A stretch of 64,000 nucleotides of DNA from positions 39,830,372 to 39,894,371 of the forward strand of contig NW_004624732.1 in the NCBI RefSeq assembly GCF_000247695.1, read 5' to 3'. Each line of letters opens with the position of its first letter. Within the stretch, counting starts at the first letter, position 1. This DNA is from Heterocephalus glaber (lineage: Eukaryota; Chordata; Mammalia; Rodentia; Bathyergidae). The notes beneath the pieces were generated by a model, which saw only the letters and a program-made list of their open reading frames with translations, did no database searches and had not been told where the DNA came from. The position numbers were made by a program, and so were the translations under genes. This document shows positions 35,251 through 47,100 of this stretch, piece by piece.

Positions 35251-36430
35251 TCCCTTTTGCAAATCACTATTATTGTGGTGGTTTGGTGTTTGAGAAACTG
35301 TAAACCCCGATAGTCATGATCAGCCCTGATTACTCATTACTTTCTAACACAAAAAGTTACTACAGATCTACCTTACTTCAGCGTCAGAATCTTCATTTCT
35401 CCACAAAGAACTTATTCCTTTTCTTGGAAAATGATATGAAAAAGTAAGATCTTTCTATTGGTTGTGGTCATAGCTCCTGTTATGCCAGTGCTTCTAATAC
35501 CCACTTTTTTTTACCACTCAATCTTCCTCTGAATGCCTAGAATCCCATTGAGCTCAGACTATTTATTACCTCACCCTGTAGTAAGTCATCAACAGATAAT
35601 CATAGGACAGCTAGATGGAACCATCTTTCTTTACTTGCCCCCATTAACAGTTATTCTGTGAACTATTCCTTTACTGATCTTTCAATCAGCTTTCTTAGCT
35701 AACTAGTTATTTTGAATCTCGCACAGAATCTTAGAGTTGATTTTAAGTAAATGTTTGTTACACTGAATTGAATCTGCTAATCTAGTTCCCATTAAGTTGT
35801 CAAAAACAGATAATGGATTAAAATGTCAAGACTCATATAAGGTAATTGAATTTTTAACAGAGAATTTTTGACAATCCAGCTCTCCTCCAAGAAAATGACA
35901 GAAAAGATAGGAGAGTCCTGATTGGGAGGTTGTATGCCAGCAGTTAAAGCTCAATTTAGTGGGTCTTAACTGGTGATTTGAAAAATTTTAAAAAGAAGTA
36001 AAATATCATAAAACACTAATAGGATATACATTGTTATCTGAAGCTTTTGTGTGTGTGTGTGCGTGCCCGCTGAGTAGAGATGTACATCACATTTCACAAG
36101 GTATAGGAGGCTATTTTTTTCCCATAATTTTATATGAGGTTTGAAGGGATGTAAGGAATATTAATAATTTCTATGCAAAACCATAATTTGGCAAAACAAA
36201 TAATTTTGTTTGTTTTCTTCTTCCATCCCATTGGAAATATTTCACTATTATTAAAATGTCAGTGGCATTTCATGCTGGTCAGACTGGCAGAGCTATGGTC
36301 TGCTATTACTGAAATGGAAAGATATGATTCATACATTAGAGAAACCACATTCCTTCTTTTCCTTTTGGGCTTATTATCTGCATTAGGGGATATTCCCCTT
36401 CATGTGGACAGCCAGGAAAGCAACAAGGCA
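35251..36430. other. Non-coding stretch, nothing recognised
   Basis: No gene. A short GT run lies at 36048-36062. The 97-codon frame at 36173-36466 overlaps the MIR copy at its end and is not supported. Confidence 0.45.
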
Positions 36431-36434
36431 ATTA

Positions 36435-36610
36435 AGTTTGCAGGCTCTGGTTTATTCAAAAGATGAGGTCTGCCATTTCTTGACTTGCAGTGTTATCCTA
36501 GACACATCATTTGACTTGTATTTTGTTTTGTAAAATGGGACTGATGGTAGTGTACAACTTGTAGAGTTGTGGTGAAAGTTATGAATATTTATTATCATAT
36601 TCATTCAACA
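36435..36610 (+). mobile_element. MIR SINE, sense
   Basis: GTTTGCAGGCTCTGGTTTATTC, then TTATCCTAGACACATCATTTGAC, and AAAATGGGACTGATGGTAGTGTACAACTTGTAGAGTTGTGGTGAAAG. The last follows the MIR end 'aaaatggggataataatagtacctacctcatagggttgttgtgaggatt'. An L2-like CATTCAACAAATATTG follows directly (36600-36620). Confidence 0.7.
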
Positions 36611-36634
36611 AATATTGTTGGGGAGTAAGTCTGT

Positions 36635-36740
36635 GCTTTGCAAACTGTAGATCACAACTACTAAGTGGATCCCAAAATCAATTTAACGGCTATCTGCAAC
36701 ATTAAAATAATGAAGCAGACTAACAGCATGACAAAGTAGA
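36635..36740. mobile_element. Possible hAT-Charlie-type DNA transposon fragment
   Basis: GCAAACTGTAGATCACAACTACTAAGTGGATCCCAAAATCAATTTAACGGC resembles the 'gggtcgcaacccattagtgggtcatgaaatcaatttagtgggtc' pattern of short hAT elements. Only about 60 bases are convincing. Confidence 0.4.
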
Positions 36741-36787
36741 TGTAAGTAATTAGAGTCAATTTGCTATCAAAGCCTTTTGCTGCATGC

Positions 36788-36816
36788 GTTTGTGTGTATG
36801 TATGTGTGTGTGTGAG
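36788..36816. repeat. (TG)n microsatellite, interrupted
   Basis: GTTTGTGTGTATGTATGTGTGTGTGTGAG: alternating GT with two TATG interruptions. Confidence 0.85.
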
Positions 36817-37074
36817 CGTGCTATGATTTTAGATAAAATACCTTTGTTTCTGAGGGTCATCCTCAAAAGCACTTGAAACATCACATAGATATTTCCTTTC
36901 CAATAGTTAAATTCCCTACTCTTTGACCCTATAGTTAGCTCTCTTTCAGGCAACCATTCTTCAACTCTCTGAGTTAAATCTTTTATCATATAAGGTATTC
37001 CAAAATTCTACCTAAAATAACTATCGTTTATATATGTTCATGTGATGCTTTAATAGCTACATGCCTTTTTATAC

Positions 37075-37182
37075 TGTAAACTCACGGACACTCGTGACAT
37101 GTCCTTTTTGTTCACTCTTGTATTCTCTGCATCTATCATGTTGCCTGGCACGTAGCAGGTAGTCATTAAACACAGAAAGAGT
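37075..37182 (+). mobile_element. L2 3' tail, sense
   Basis: TTTTTGTTCACTCTTGTATTCTCTGCATCTATCATGTTGCCTGGCACGTAGCAGGTAGTCATTAAACACAG follows the L2 end 'ttgttcactgctgtatccccagcgcctagaacagtgcctggcacatagtaggcgctcaataaa'. Confidence 0.8.
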
Positions 37183-37187
37183 AGAAA

Positions 37188-37279
37188 AGAAGGAAGGAAG
37201 GAAGGAAGGAAGGAAGGAAGGAAGGAAGGAAGGGAGGAAGGAAGGATGGAAGGAAGGAAGAAGGGAGGGAGGGAGGGAT
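37188..37279. repeat. (GGAA)n microsatellite ending in (GGGA)n
   Basis: About 70 bases of GGAA units, followed by GAAGGGAGGGAGGGAGGGA. It arose next to the L2 tail. All purine on the plus strand, it produces the serine/leucine/proline-repeat open frame on the minus strand (37069-37305), which is not a gene. Confidence 0.95.
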
Positions 37280-37414
37280 TGCCCCATCATTTCCTCCAGT
37301 ACCATCCCGTGTATAATCAGCCATTACATTTTATGATATCTTTCTGCTTAATAATTTTTCAAGTTCATCCACTTCACTGCATTATTTAGAGAACTTCATT
37401 CCACTTGCCTGGAT

Positions 37415-37600
37415 TTCAGCAATATTATTCTAACTGATCTGTTATCAATGCCCCACTGCTTTTCTTCCCACTCCAATCCAATTAATTTTCTCCCTAAGTG
37501 AGTTTTTACTAAAATAAAAATCTGATCTGGCCACCTCTCAGCTTAGTGTCTTTCAATGGGATCTAATCCTCAGGAAGAAGTTCAAACCCCTTATTATGTA
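37415..37600 (+). mobile_element. L2 LINE fragment, sense
   Basis: GCAATATTATTCTAACTGATCTG (pattern 'gcaatagcctcctaactggtctc') and TTACTAAAATAAAAATCTGATCTGGCCACCTCTCAGC...TCTTTCAATGGGATCTAATCC (pattern 'aaaacataagtcagatcatgtcactcctctgc... tccaatggcttcccatct'). Confidence 0.75.
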
Positions 37601-38504
37601 GGGGGTAGAAACATTTTCAGTAACAAATGCCATTGCACAAAATTTTAATATAATTTTCTTATAAGTCAGCTTGATTTTTGATTCCAAACTACTTTGTTCT
37701 GATTCAGAATCAATGTATTTGCTTTAACATAAACTCAGTTCAAGACAGTGATTTCTAAGTCAATCTGGGTTTATATTTCAGTCACATGAAATATAATAGC
37801 ACTTTTAATTTTATTCATTCATTCATTCATTCACTCACATTTTTTATTTATTTGTATTCCCTTTCCCAGGAGCTGAGCCTGATCTTTGGAGAAAGAAGCA
37901 AGGATAAGAATGATGACTTACACAATACTCACCATTGCGGTTTAGAAAAGGCTTCTAATTCTTGGTCTCTACCTGCACCAGATCCATGTTGGCCTTTTTA
38001 TTATAGATGTGACATTTGATTCTCAGCTGGAGGTGAGCAAATCCAATTGAGACAATGCAAACAGTCCAAAAATGTTAATTGCTTTCCACTGATTTAGTCA
38101 CTGGAGAGGACAAGCTTATACTCTTCCCATCTCCGGAGGCAACTGTCTCCTTCTTAGCCTCCTGAATAAGGAGCTCAGTGTTCCTGCACTAACATTGTAA
38201 CACAGCCTCTAGTAATTCTGTTTTGTGTGGTGTTTCTCTCTCTACCTTCCCTCATTTCCCCTTAAATACAATGCCTCTTTAAAGACTTATGGAAAAGGCT
38301 ATAAGTCATACTTTTTGGAATTGGAAACCACTAGTTACAGCTGACTCTTCCTAAAAATTTTCACCAGGCATTTGACTATCAAGACTATTCACAATTTTGG
38401 TAAAGGACTACTTTACTCATCTTTCAAATTTCCTAAAATTTCAAGGCCTCAAGGAGAAATCTATTTCATAAGAGCCTCTTGCATTTCTTAGTAGTTGCTA
38501 AATC
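37601..38504. other. Non-coding stretch, nothing recognised; short (ATTC)n
   Basis: Contains a short ATTC run at about 37813-37834, reminiscent of an L2 end. No gene is recognised. Confidence 0.45.
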
Positions 38505-38515
38505 CTCTAGAACAC

Positions 38516-38604
38516 TTTTTTTTTCTTTTTTTGTACCAGGAATCGAGCTCAGGACCTTGTGCTTGCAAGGCAGGTGGCAGAACCACTGAGCTAAACCCCC
38601 AGCT
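38516..38604 (-). mobile_element. ID-type SINE, antisense, with target-site duplication
   Basis: T-run, GTACCAGGAATCGAGCTCAGGACC, GCTTGCAAGGCAGGTGGCAGAACC and CTGAGCTAAACCCCCAGC: a full reversed ID. The flanks CTCTAGAACAC (38505-38515) and CTCTAGAGCAT (38605-38615) are the target duplication. Confidence 0.95.
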
Positions 38605-38615
38605 CTCTAGAGCAT

Positions 38616-39229
38616 TTCTAACTACAGTTTTTCTCCAAAACTCCCAGGCATTGTATTATCCACAGTGAAAGGAAAAATTGAACTATGTTCAGTTACACAT
38701 CCTTTATTTCACCTTTGGATGGTGACTTTGAAATTCATAAATCACATACTAATTTTTGTTCCCTTTATTTTCCCAATTTGAAAGCTTCTCTCTGGTGTTA
38801 ATAGTAATCCAAAGACTTCCATAGGAAATTTGGTAGTTGGAATTGGATCTAATATAGCTTATTTTGACAGCAATTTATTATTTCATTTAATATTCATGAC
38901 AAACTTCTGAAGGAAATAAAATTGCTTTTTAAAAATTTTACTAGTGAGAAAAAAATATGAAAAAGAAGGAATGTGAAGTTGCACAGCATATGGGGAAACG
39001 AAATTTCTAATCCAGTCTGTCTGTCTGTCTTTCTTTCTTTCTTTCTTTCTCTTTCTTTCTTTCTTCTCTTTCTTTGTTGTATTCTTTCTTTAGTTGCAAA
39101 TATTTTTCCACATCTTTATCCCCTTTTTCTTTCTAGTAAAGTATATTGTATATATTTCAAGGGTGCATCAGGGGAAAATAAATACAGATAGTAAAATTGT
39201 TGCCATAGTGAACCACGTCATTACCTATC
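38616..39229. other. Non-coding stretch with a CTTT microsatellite
   Basis: No gene. The 72-codon frame at 38973-39191 runs through the microsatellite and is spurious. Confidence 0.5.
39016..39077. repeat. (CTGT)n then (CTTT)n microsatellite
   Basis: GTCTGTCTGTCTGTC switches to TTTCTTTCTTTC units with a few interruptions. Confidence 0.95.
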
Positions 39230-40225
39230 ACTTTACATACATATACTTAGTCATGACAGCAACTAAAATCTCCTTATTTAAAAAATTTCAAATATAATTT
39301 GAATCCTTAATACGATGTTTTACTTATAGTGCTCCTATTGTACATTGGATATATATCATTTTATCATATATATAACCTTGTATCCTTCGATCTACATCTC
39401 TCCACTTTCTCCTTCTCCTGATCCTGACCTAACAAAACACTGTTTTATCTGTTCTGTGCAAATTTGATCTTTTTTCTGTTCTTTGTTTCTTTGTTTCCTT
39501 CTTTCTTTTCTTTCATATATAAGTGAGATAATACATTACTTTTATTTTTATAACTGGCATATTTCCTATAGCATAATGTCCTCTAGGTCTGTCCATGTGT
39601 GGCAAATGGCAGGATGTCCTCCCTTCTTAAGGTTTGAATATCCATATCACATATATGTAAATATAATCATACATATTATATGAAAAACATTCAATTTTGT
39701 ATAATATGTTATATATTATACATTCTGATATATCAACACATATCACTTAAATATATTAAATACAATGTACAGTATTATAGATATATGATTCAGTGTACAC
39801 AAACAGATACTAAAGTTGTCTTCATGTCTTGATCATTGTGAATAGTGTTGTAATGAGTATGTGGGCAAGGATATCTTTATGAAATGGTAATTTCCTATCC
39901 TTGGTTTTGAACCAAAAAAGAGGGATTGGTTGGTCATAAGGTAGTTTAAGTTTCAGTTTCCGTGGGAAGCTCTATACTGTCTTCCACAATAGCTGTACCA
40001 ATCTGTATTCCCACCAATAATATCATGACATTCGCTTTGTTCCACAAGCTTACCAATTTTTATCTCATCTTTTTGAAAACAACCATCTGACAAGGCATGA
40101 AATAATATCTCCTAATTGTTTTAATTCACACTTCTCTAATGATTAGTGACACTGAGCATTTTTATATATTTATTGGCCATTTTTACATCTTCTTTATTGA
40201 AATGTCTGCTCAAATCCTTTGCCTA
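39230..40225 (-). mobile_element. L1 3' UTR, antisense
   Basis: Ordered match: ATATATAAGTGAGATAATACATTAC, GCATAATGTCCTCTAGGTCTGTCCATGTG, GGCAAATGGCAGGATGTCCTCCC, GATCATTGTGAATAGTGTTGTAATGAG, GTCTTCCACAATAGCTGTACCAATCTG, CATTCCCACCAATAATATC-type wording, TTCTTTATTGAAATGTCTGCTC. This is the reverse L1 3' UTR. Divergence is lower than in the 16.3 kb copy. It is interrupted by the ID SINE at 40226, inside the 'aaatcctttgccta' words. Confidence 0.85.
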
Positions 40226-40240
40226 CTTTTGACAATCTCT

Positions 40241-40289
<49 letters not shown>

Positions 40290-40360
40290 ACTCAGGATGG
40301 AACTCGGGACCTTGTGTTTGCAAAGCAGGTGGTGGAACCAATGAGCTAAATCCCTGGCCC
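40226..40360 (-). mobile_element. ID-type SINE, antisense, with tail turned into a (CT)n microsatellite
   Basis: Body GGTACTCAGGATGGAACTCGGGACC ... GAGCTAAATCCCTGGCCC (40287-40360). In place of the T-run there is a CT repeat (about 40240-40286). The target duplication TCCTTTGCCTA is exact at 40215-40225 and 40361-40371, so the CT tract lies inside the insertion and must derive from the SINE tail. Confidence 0.9.
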
Positions 40361-40714
40361 TCCTTTGCCTAAATTGTATCACAGGGATTCCTAAGCCTTA
40401 AGTCTTTGCTGTCATTTTTTATGTTCTGCAATATTTTCCTGATTAATATCATCTCCATATTTAGATACCAGATTCAGGTCTCTAGGTAGAATATTCTTTC
40501 TATGTGTTTTTTGCCTCTTACCAATTCATGTGTAGTTCACTAGAATACTTCCTTTGGAAAAAATACAAAGATTTCTTCTTTATCATCTATCTCCTTCTAC
40601 CTTTTCATCTGAATTTGCATGCTCCTTTTACATGATCTTCCTATTCCTCTGCATTCCACTGACATTCTAAGTATGGATCTATTGTGATTGCTCCTTTAAG
40701 TACTTGTGTGTCTA

Positions 40715-40830
40715 CGAAACCATGAACTTACTCAAAGCAAGAACCATGCATTCTTAATAACTCTATATTCTAATTCTACACAGCAATATCAAATATAGTG
40801 CCAGACACATTAAAAAAGTATTTAGAAGGA
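40715..40830 (+). mobile_element. L2 3' end, sense
   Basis: CCATGAACTTACTCAAAGCAAGAACCATGCATTC ... CTACACAGCAATATCAAATATAGTGCCAGACACATTAAAAAAG follows 'ctgtgagctccttgagggcagggaccatgtc ... cctagcacagtgcctggcacatag'. Confidence 0.65.
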
Positions 40831-41612
40831 CATTCTACAGCACTTACCTAGAAATAACAGAAACTACAAAAGTGGAACACATGACATGTTTTTATATACC
40901 ATTTAATAATAATAGAAAATCTTGTTTTTTTAGGTTTATGAGACACTGAGTTAAAAGACCAGTTCTCTTGAGGTCAATGAGTTTTGCTGTCCTTAGATAT
41001 CCATTTTTATCTTTCTGCTTTGAGCAGAACATTTAAAATAGTATGTATTCCCAAAGGTGTTATCATTCAAGGATTTTGAAGTTACTAAAAGATGAAGAAA
41101 GGAATATATTTTTCTGTGGGTTACAAGGATTTTTAAAAATCTTTCTGGAGTTAATCTTTAGAATCACAACAGTGGAAAGAGTACTATAGGTTATTTTTAA
41201 GAACACTTGTATGTCTGGTTTTAAGCAACAGCTATGGAAATAATTACACGGCAGCAGTCAGTGAGATCTGAAACACTGAAGCTTCCCCAACCTTGAACCA
41301 CAGTATGTTACAACATAAACAGCAGCAACAAAGAATTTTGTGGTCCAACACACCTGAAATGTTGGTGAATTTCCCAACCACTTTACCCAGCAGAAATGTC
41401 AGTGCTGGGTGGGTAAAAGTGGAAATCTGAATTATGCCTACTAGAGCCAGCCTTCGTGTTGTCTGGCCAGTTTTTAATGCTACCTACAGCAAATGCTCAA
41501 GGCTTAAAAAAATGCCAGAACCTGTTAGCATTCCATTCAGAGAAAGCAAATTTGTCCTGTTCTCTATATTCCCTAGAACCATTATCTATTAAAGGTCAGT
41601 GGTTTATTTATT
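40831..41612. other. Non-coding stretch, nothing firmly recognised
   Basis: 41228-41560 is slightly GC-richer and might be an old DNA transposon, but no end sequences are recognisable. Confidence 0.45.
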
Positions 41613-41628
41613 AAGAAAAAATAAACCA

Positions 41629-41735
41629 GGGTCGTGGATTTAGCTCAGTGCTTCTGCCGCCTGCCCTGTTAAGCACAAGGACCCGAGTTTGATCCCTGGT
41701 ACCAAAAAAAAAAAAAAAAGAAAGAAAGAAAGAAA
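41629..41735 (+). mobile_element. ID-type SINE with exact target-site duplication
   Basis: GGGTCGTGGATTTAGCTCAGTG (A box), GACCCGAGTTTGATCCCTGGTACC (B box), A-run, then GAAA units. AAGAAAAAATAAACCAG is repeated on both sides (from 41613 and from 41736) without a mismatch, so the insertion is recent. Confidence 0.95.
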
Positions 41736-41752
41736 AAGAAAAAATAAACCAG

Positions 41753-43152
41753 AAATCTAAATAAAATGCAGAATGTCAGAAACACAAAAACCTAAACTAA
41801 TTACCTGAAAATAACTGCTTGGAATCTGACCAAGAACCAAATTGTTAGCATTCAGCACCATAACTTTTGCCTAAAGAAGGAAAAGAAAACATGTCAAAAA
41901 GAATGGGAATTTTCAGAAATTGAATAAAGGAATAGCATTTTCAGAGTAAAACCATATAATTTGCAGCATATTTTAGGTGCAATTATCAAATGTAGATATG
42001 CTATTCAGCTTGCTAATTGCATTTCTGAATTCAGAAATACTGAAGGCATTTAAGAACCACAATAATGGGGAATATTTTCCAAGTGTTAATAGGTAATGGC
42101 TGGGCAATTTAAGAAGGGGGAAATGCTACCAAATTCTTCAGGCAGACATATATGCAATAAAATGAGTATAAATAAAAAAAAATATGTTCGAAGATACTAT
42201 CCTCTTTTATTTTTACTTTAGCACCCTCTCTATTACCTTTTTCATGAACTCTGAGATGAATTTGATTTTCAAACAAAATACCCTATTCCTGAATAATGAG
42301 TAGTACTACTCATGCAGATGCTTTTGAAAATTTTTCACTTTTTTAAATCAAAGTTTTACATAGTGTTGACTTTTGGTGTTTTGTTCTTTACTTTCTTGGA
42401 AGTTACATAGCTGCAAGAAAGCTTCTGCAGACAAGTCTAGCTAAAACACTGTGTCTCCTCACCATGATACTTCACTCTTGATTGTACACAAGTACACATT
42501 GTCAGCCTATCCTCAAAATGAAGGACAAAAATGTAGTCTTCCTTCCTTTGTTTCTCCAAAAGCATGACATAATTAAAGGCTCAGTGGAAGTAGCTGATTT
42601 TGAAAAACTTTGCCTAGTGACTCATATAATGGTATTTCTTTTCCTGTTACTTCTTTGTTTCTTTGTTTTTGGTTCCAGAGACTGTTCAGTTCTAACCAAT
42701 GAATCTTTACACCAGTTAAGAGTCATTATTGCATATGATTCTTTTTTCAATGATACTAGTCAGTTTCCAAATATTTAATAAGCCTGCTTTCAAGATGTGG
42801 TACATAGCAAGGCAGTAATGAGAACTGTTATGTATTATAACCTGGGTATTAATGACCATCTGGAAAAGCTGATAGCCCAAGGAAATATCCTGTGGTGACT
42901 TTTTGATTTCTATTATAGCTCATTTGTTTTATTTTAATTACTTAAGAAAAGAAAAGAAATCTCTTCCCCTACTGTGGCCGTCTGAAAGGATAATGGTGCC
43001 CTAGGCAACAGGTATGACTGTTTTAATAAATTGGCAACAAAAATAGGATTCAGTTTCTTAGAACTGATTAATATGTGGGGAAGGAAGATTTTGAAAGTAA
43101 CATTCAAATATTCCTTTCCCATACTACACAAACAAACACACATATGACACAT

Positions 43153-43202
<50 letters not shown>

Positions 43203-44695
43203 ATCAACAGGCCTGTGTTGCTCATAAAACTTGTAAAAGTATTTTTGAATATATTTTAAGTTATCTGAAGAATCATCCACAGAATATGAGATGCTTCTAG
43301 AATAAAATAATGTGCTTTTTGACACAATGTTAGGAGTGCTTTTTGATTATCATATCAAAAATGCAATCTGTCTGACAATAACCAAAGGGTTTTTTTTATA
43401 ATATAAGTAGATTACATGCATCTAAAAGTGAATGGATATAAAAGGGTTCAGATTTTCAGTGCTGTTATTTGCTTGGCTAATTTAAAATAAATGAATACTG
43501 AAAGTCCCTATGTCTCAAAATGTCTTATTTATTCACTATAATCAGAGATGGGATATTTCAAAGCATGAAATACAAAACAAGGTCCTTCACTCCATAATAC
43601 ATCAGATGGAAATTAGGAATAAATAAATTATTTATTAATGGGAGTAGAGAAATATTTTCCTTTGGTTATTGGAACAAAGAGAGGTCATGAGAAAGATAAA
43701 ACAGGATAAAAAATGTAGAAAATCATTAAATACAATGCTTTGTGCAAAAGATATAGAAAAACTAGTGAGATGCTGAAAACAAAATATTAAATATGAAAGA
43801 TAGATGACATCATTCCACAAATATATAGATGATAAGAACAAAAAATAAAATACCCTTTCATTGGAAAACTCCCAGATTTTATGCTTTAAAAGATTGTGAA
43901 AATGTGCATTCAAGTTTTTTACAGAGCTTTTCAGATGAATGGTTTATAAGCATTACCTTATAAATCTTTTGTTCCTGTGTAGAATATAATTATTTCTGTT
44001 TGAAGAAACATGTTTATGGTCTATTTTGATGTAGAGCTCTGCTATTTTTCAATGAACATGAATTGCGAATAAAGCTGAGTCCACTTGGCTCCATTTGCCA
44101 AAAAATGGACAAGACTATAATTCAGTTAGAAAATTATAAAAGGAGATCCATTTTGTGTAGGTTTTATGCATGTGAAGTGATAGATGAGAAAAGTGAGCAG
44201 TATATCTCTCATGCTATCCTCATTTCTGAATTATATAATGTGAAAACATTGAGCTTTATAGATGTGGTATATACCACATATTTTAAAAATATAGAAAACA
44301 TTTTCACAAAATAATTGTTATGTTAGAAAGTCAATGACTATTACTTAAAGCTATGCATAAATGAGAAAGTTAATACTTTCTAAGTAATAACCATTTATAG
44401 AAATCTATACACATTTTATTTTTGTTCTCACTGACCAAAACAACTGAAAACATCCCATTTAAATTACATTTTGTGTCAGTGGCACAGTCTTATGGCTATC
44501 ACCAAAATGTAGTCATGTCACATGAATAGTATTTTTAAGAATGACCAAAGTTTGCTTCATGCCAAGTCTATAATCTGGTAATATGGTTTGCAGGGAAAGC
44601 CTGTAGTCTATAAATAAAGAGCTGGTACCAAACACAAATAAGAGCTGGTATCAGATACAGGGAGAGTGGAAAGCCATTAAGATATTCTCCTTGTC
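41753..44695. other. Non-coding stretch, no recognised transposon
   Basis: About 2.9 kb with only the microsatellite at 43157. Open frames of 70-98 codons (42482-42778, 42934-43152, 43635-43913, 44063-44314) show no recognisable domains and no splice context that convinces me. Confidence 0.5.
43157..43199. repeat. (TC)n microsatellite
   Basis: A perfect TC repeat of more than 20 units. No SINE body adjoins it, unlike the CT tract at 40.2 kb. Confidence 0.95.
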
Positions 44696-44842
44696 CAACA
44701 TGGAGGTGCAAGCCTGTAATTCCAGCACTTGGGAGGCTGAGGCAGGAGGATCTCCATGAGTTTGAGGCCAGTCTGGGCTACATAGTGTATTCAAGGCCAG
44801 CCTGAACTACACAGCAAGACCCTGTCTCGAAAAAAAAAAAAA
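44696..44842 (+). mobile_element. B1 SINE, sense, near full length
   Basis: ACATGGAGGTGCAAGCCTGTAATTCCAGCACTTGGGAGGCTGAGGCAGGAGGATC, GAGTTTGAGGCCAGTCTGGGCTACATAGTG, an internal duplication (TCAAGGCCAGCCTGAACTACACAG), CAAGACCCTGTCTCG, and an A-tail. The 7SL-derived body with the internal duplication is typical of rodent B1. The first bases (usual GCCGGGC) are altered. Confidence 0.95.
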
Positions 44843-44909
44843 GACTGTCTTAGCAAGAAAAAAAAATTACATGCAAACTTACTAAGTTACTGTCACATTG
44901 TCTGTATTT

Positions 44910-45230
44910 CAAAATCTTGAAAACAGTCTAATAATCTACATATCATAGAGTCAATGAATAAACAATTTATACATTGTAAATACAGTAGTAAAGTGAATGG
45001 GGAGATGTTTATGAACTGACAAGGATCAATTTCCAGGGTTTAAATCTTAAGTGAAAAAAATGAAAAGAACAGCCTTGGTTTTGTAAGATAGTAAAGTATG
45101 CAAAAAATCTGCTTTCTTATATAAGAACAAACCAGAAAATTAGAAAAGATAAATAAGAATTAGCAACTCCTATTTACTACAGTACAAGTGATGGAATGAG
45201 AACACAATAAAAGATAAAAATGGAGTGAAG
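44910..45230 (+). mobile_element. Old L1 3' UTR, sense
   Basis: GAATAAACAATTTATACATTGTAAATACAGTAGTAAAGTGAATGGGGAGATG...CTTAAGTGAAAAAAATGAAAAGAACAG follows the L1M 'aataaattatggtacatccatacaatggaatattatgcagcc... ttaagtgaaaaaaagcaaggtgcag' pattern. Confidence 0.55.
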
Positions 45231-45689
45231 CTTCTCTGAAGTATACCTTTCCAGTATGACTTTCAGAAACATTAATATTGCAATTTCTCAAAATAAATAT
45301 TTAAATTAAGAGACATAGCAAATGAAAATCACCTACAAACATTAAAATGGAAAAAGTTTCTGTATTCCAAATGAATAGCAAAACTATTTCAAAGGGTTAA
45401 AGAACAAAAGAATGAACATAATTAACTTTAGGCAATAGTGTTTTGACTACGTACTCTAAGTGAATTCAAACCTGAACACAACCATGTAATTAATAAACTT
45501 GTTTTCTCATATGTATAAACCACCATCTCTGAAATTATGTGCATTCTAGAACTGAGCAAATATGTGAGTATAATGCAAATAATTTGGGCCAGTTTTCTTA
45601 GTGTTACTGAACAGTTGTTCTCTGTCCTACCTGGTATAAGGGCTTTTTCTCTCCAGAACAAAGAAATGAGCATAACACATAGAAACAGT
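45231..45689. other. Nothing recognised
   Basis: AT-rich. Overlapping opposite-strand open frames (45428-45749) are unsupported. Confidence 0.45.
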
Positions 45690-46195
45690 AAGAAAAGCAG
45701 AGTTTTACTAAGTGAAAGTACATTCTACAGAGTGGGGCTGGGCTGCTGAGGAAATAGCAAGCATGACTCAAAGCAATCCCTGCGTATGGTTATAAGATAT
45801 TGGGATCTTTTATGATCTTGAGACTCAGGTTGTACTTAACACAGCATTCTCCAGTTAATTACAAGTCTTCGTCTTCACATTGGGAAAGTGATATTTTAAA
45901 ATTATATGGATCTTGTTGGAACTAATAAAGTGGATAAAGCTCAAACGATGGTCAAAACTTCAATGCTGATGATATTTAAATGACCAGGAGTTACCTTCAG
46001 TTACTCTAAAGCAGAGTGCATGCCCCTGGGGTTCATATCAGATTTCAAGGAAATGTGATTAGTCAGGAGCATATCTTCAAGTTCATGCTAGATTAGGGTG
46101 GATGTTCTTGTAGTCTCCGAGAGCTAGAAGGCACTCTGTCTGCTATGAGCCTAAGGTTAGAATGTTTCCCATACTATCAGTCTCCTGCCTCATTA
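45690..46195 (-). mobile_element. Possible LTR, antisense (family unknown)
   Basis: AAAAGCAGAGTTTTACTAAGTGAAAGTACATTCTACAGAGTGGGGCTGGGCTGC is typical of the reversed end of rodent LTRs (U5/R side). The region continues to GTCTCCTGCCTCATTAC with above-average GC content. The family and exact edges are not determined. Confidence 0.35.
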
Positions 46196-46488
46196 CTTTG
46201 AAATGAAATAGATAAATAAAATAAAGTAATAGACATGTCTACATTTATGTCTTTCCATACAGATATCTCCTATCATTAAGAAGACCTAGAAACAATGAAA
46301 TACAAGTATCCATGAGTTCATCTAGTCCACAGATGTTATTTTCAAAAAAAAAAAAAAAGGAAATACTGTTCTTTGAAGAAAAGTCACTTTGTAACAATAG
46401 TATAAGGTGCATGCAATGTAAGACTGGAATATTTTGTGATCTCAGAATGTGATAAAATCTAACAATTGATGGAGAAATAAAAGGAAAG

Positions 46489-46864
46489 TGTATCATTCAT
46501 TTTCCTGTCATTAAAATAAAATACATGACACCCACAACTGAAAGAAGTTAGTTTGGCTCATGGTATCAGAGGGTTCAGTCCATGATTGGCTGCTTCCAAG
46601 GCAGAAATAGCATCATGGAAGGGCACATCAAAGAAAATCTGCTCAACCTATGGAAGCCAAGAAATACAGAGAAGGAAAGAATTAGAATATGCCTTCTAGT
46701 TCATGCCACCAGTGGCCCACTTCTTCCTACCACACTCTATTTCAACAGCATATTCAGCTATGAGCTCATCATTGGATTCAATCAAATGGTGTATATTACC
46801 TCCCAAAGTTCCACCTCTGAATATATGCAACTTTGGGGGAATATGTTAGATCTTAACCATAACA
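46489..46864 (-). repeat. 3' LTR of the MaLR element
   Basis: Edges TGTATCATTCATTTTCCTGTC (left) and CCATAACA (right, TGTTATGG on the minus strand). The phrases GGTATCAGAGGGTTCAGTCC, AGCCAAGAAATACAGAGAAGGAAAG and CAGTGGCCCACTTCTTCCTACC recur in the right LTR with changes. Confidence 0.75.
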
Positions 46865-47031
46865 TTCTGCACCAGACCCCAAAAAGCTCATGTTCACCTC
46901 ATTATGCAAAATCATTCACTCCATCTCTAAGTGTTGCCCAAGTCTTAGCAGTTCTACCATTGCTCCCATAGTCCAATGCTTCCTCTGAGAATCAAGGCTA
47001 ACTTAGCTGTAAGCTCCAAAGCAATGCCAGA

Positions 47032-47056
47032 AGAAAGAAAGAGAGAGAGAGGGAGG

Positions 47057-47100
<44 letters not shown>

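Noticed and set aside
37069..37305. 78-codon frame with LPSFLPSF repeats
   Set aside because: It is the reverse translation of the GGAA/GGGA microsatellite.
42660..42720. Possible reversed ID SINE (TTTTTGGTTCCAGAGAC...)
   Set aside because: It has only a weak likeness to an ID end and no recognisable B box.
46582..46971. 129-codon open frame
   Set aside because: It runs through the LTR and internal region of an antisense MaLR element and is not a gene of that element.
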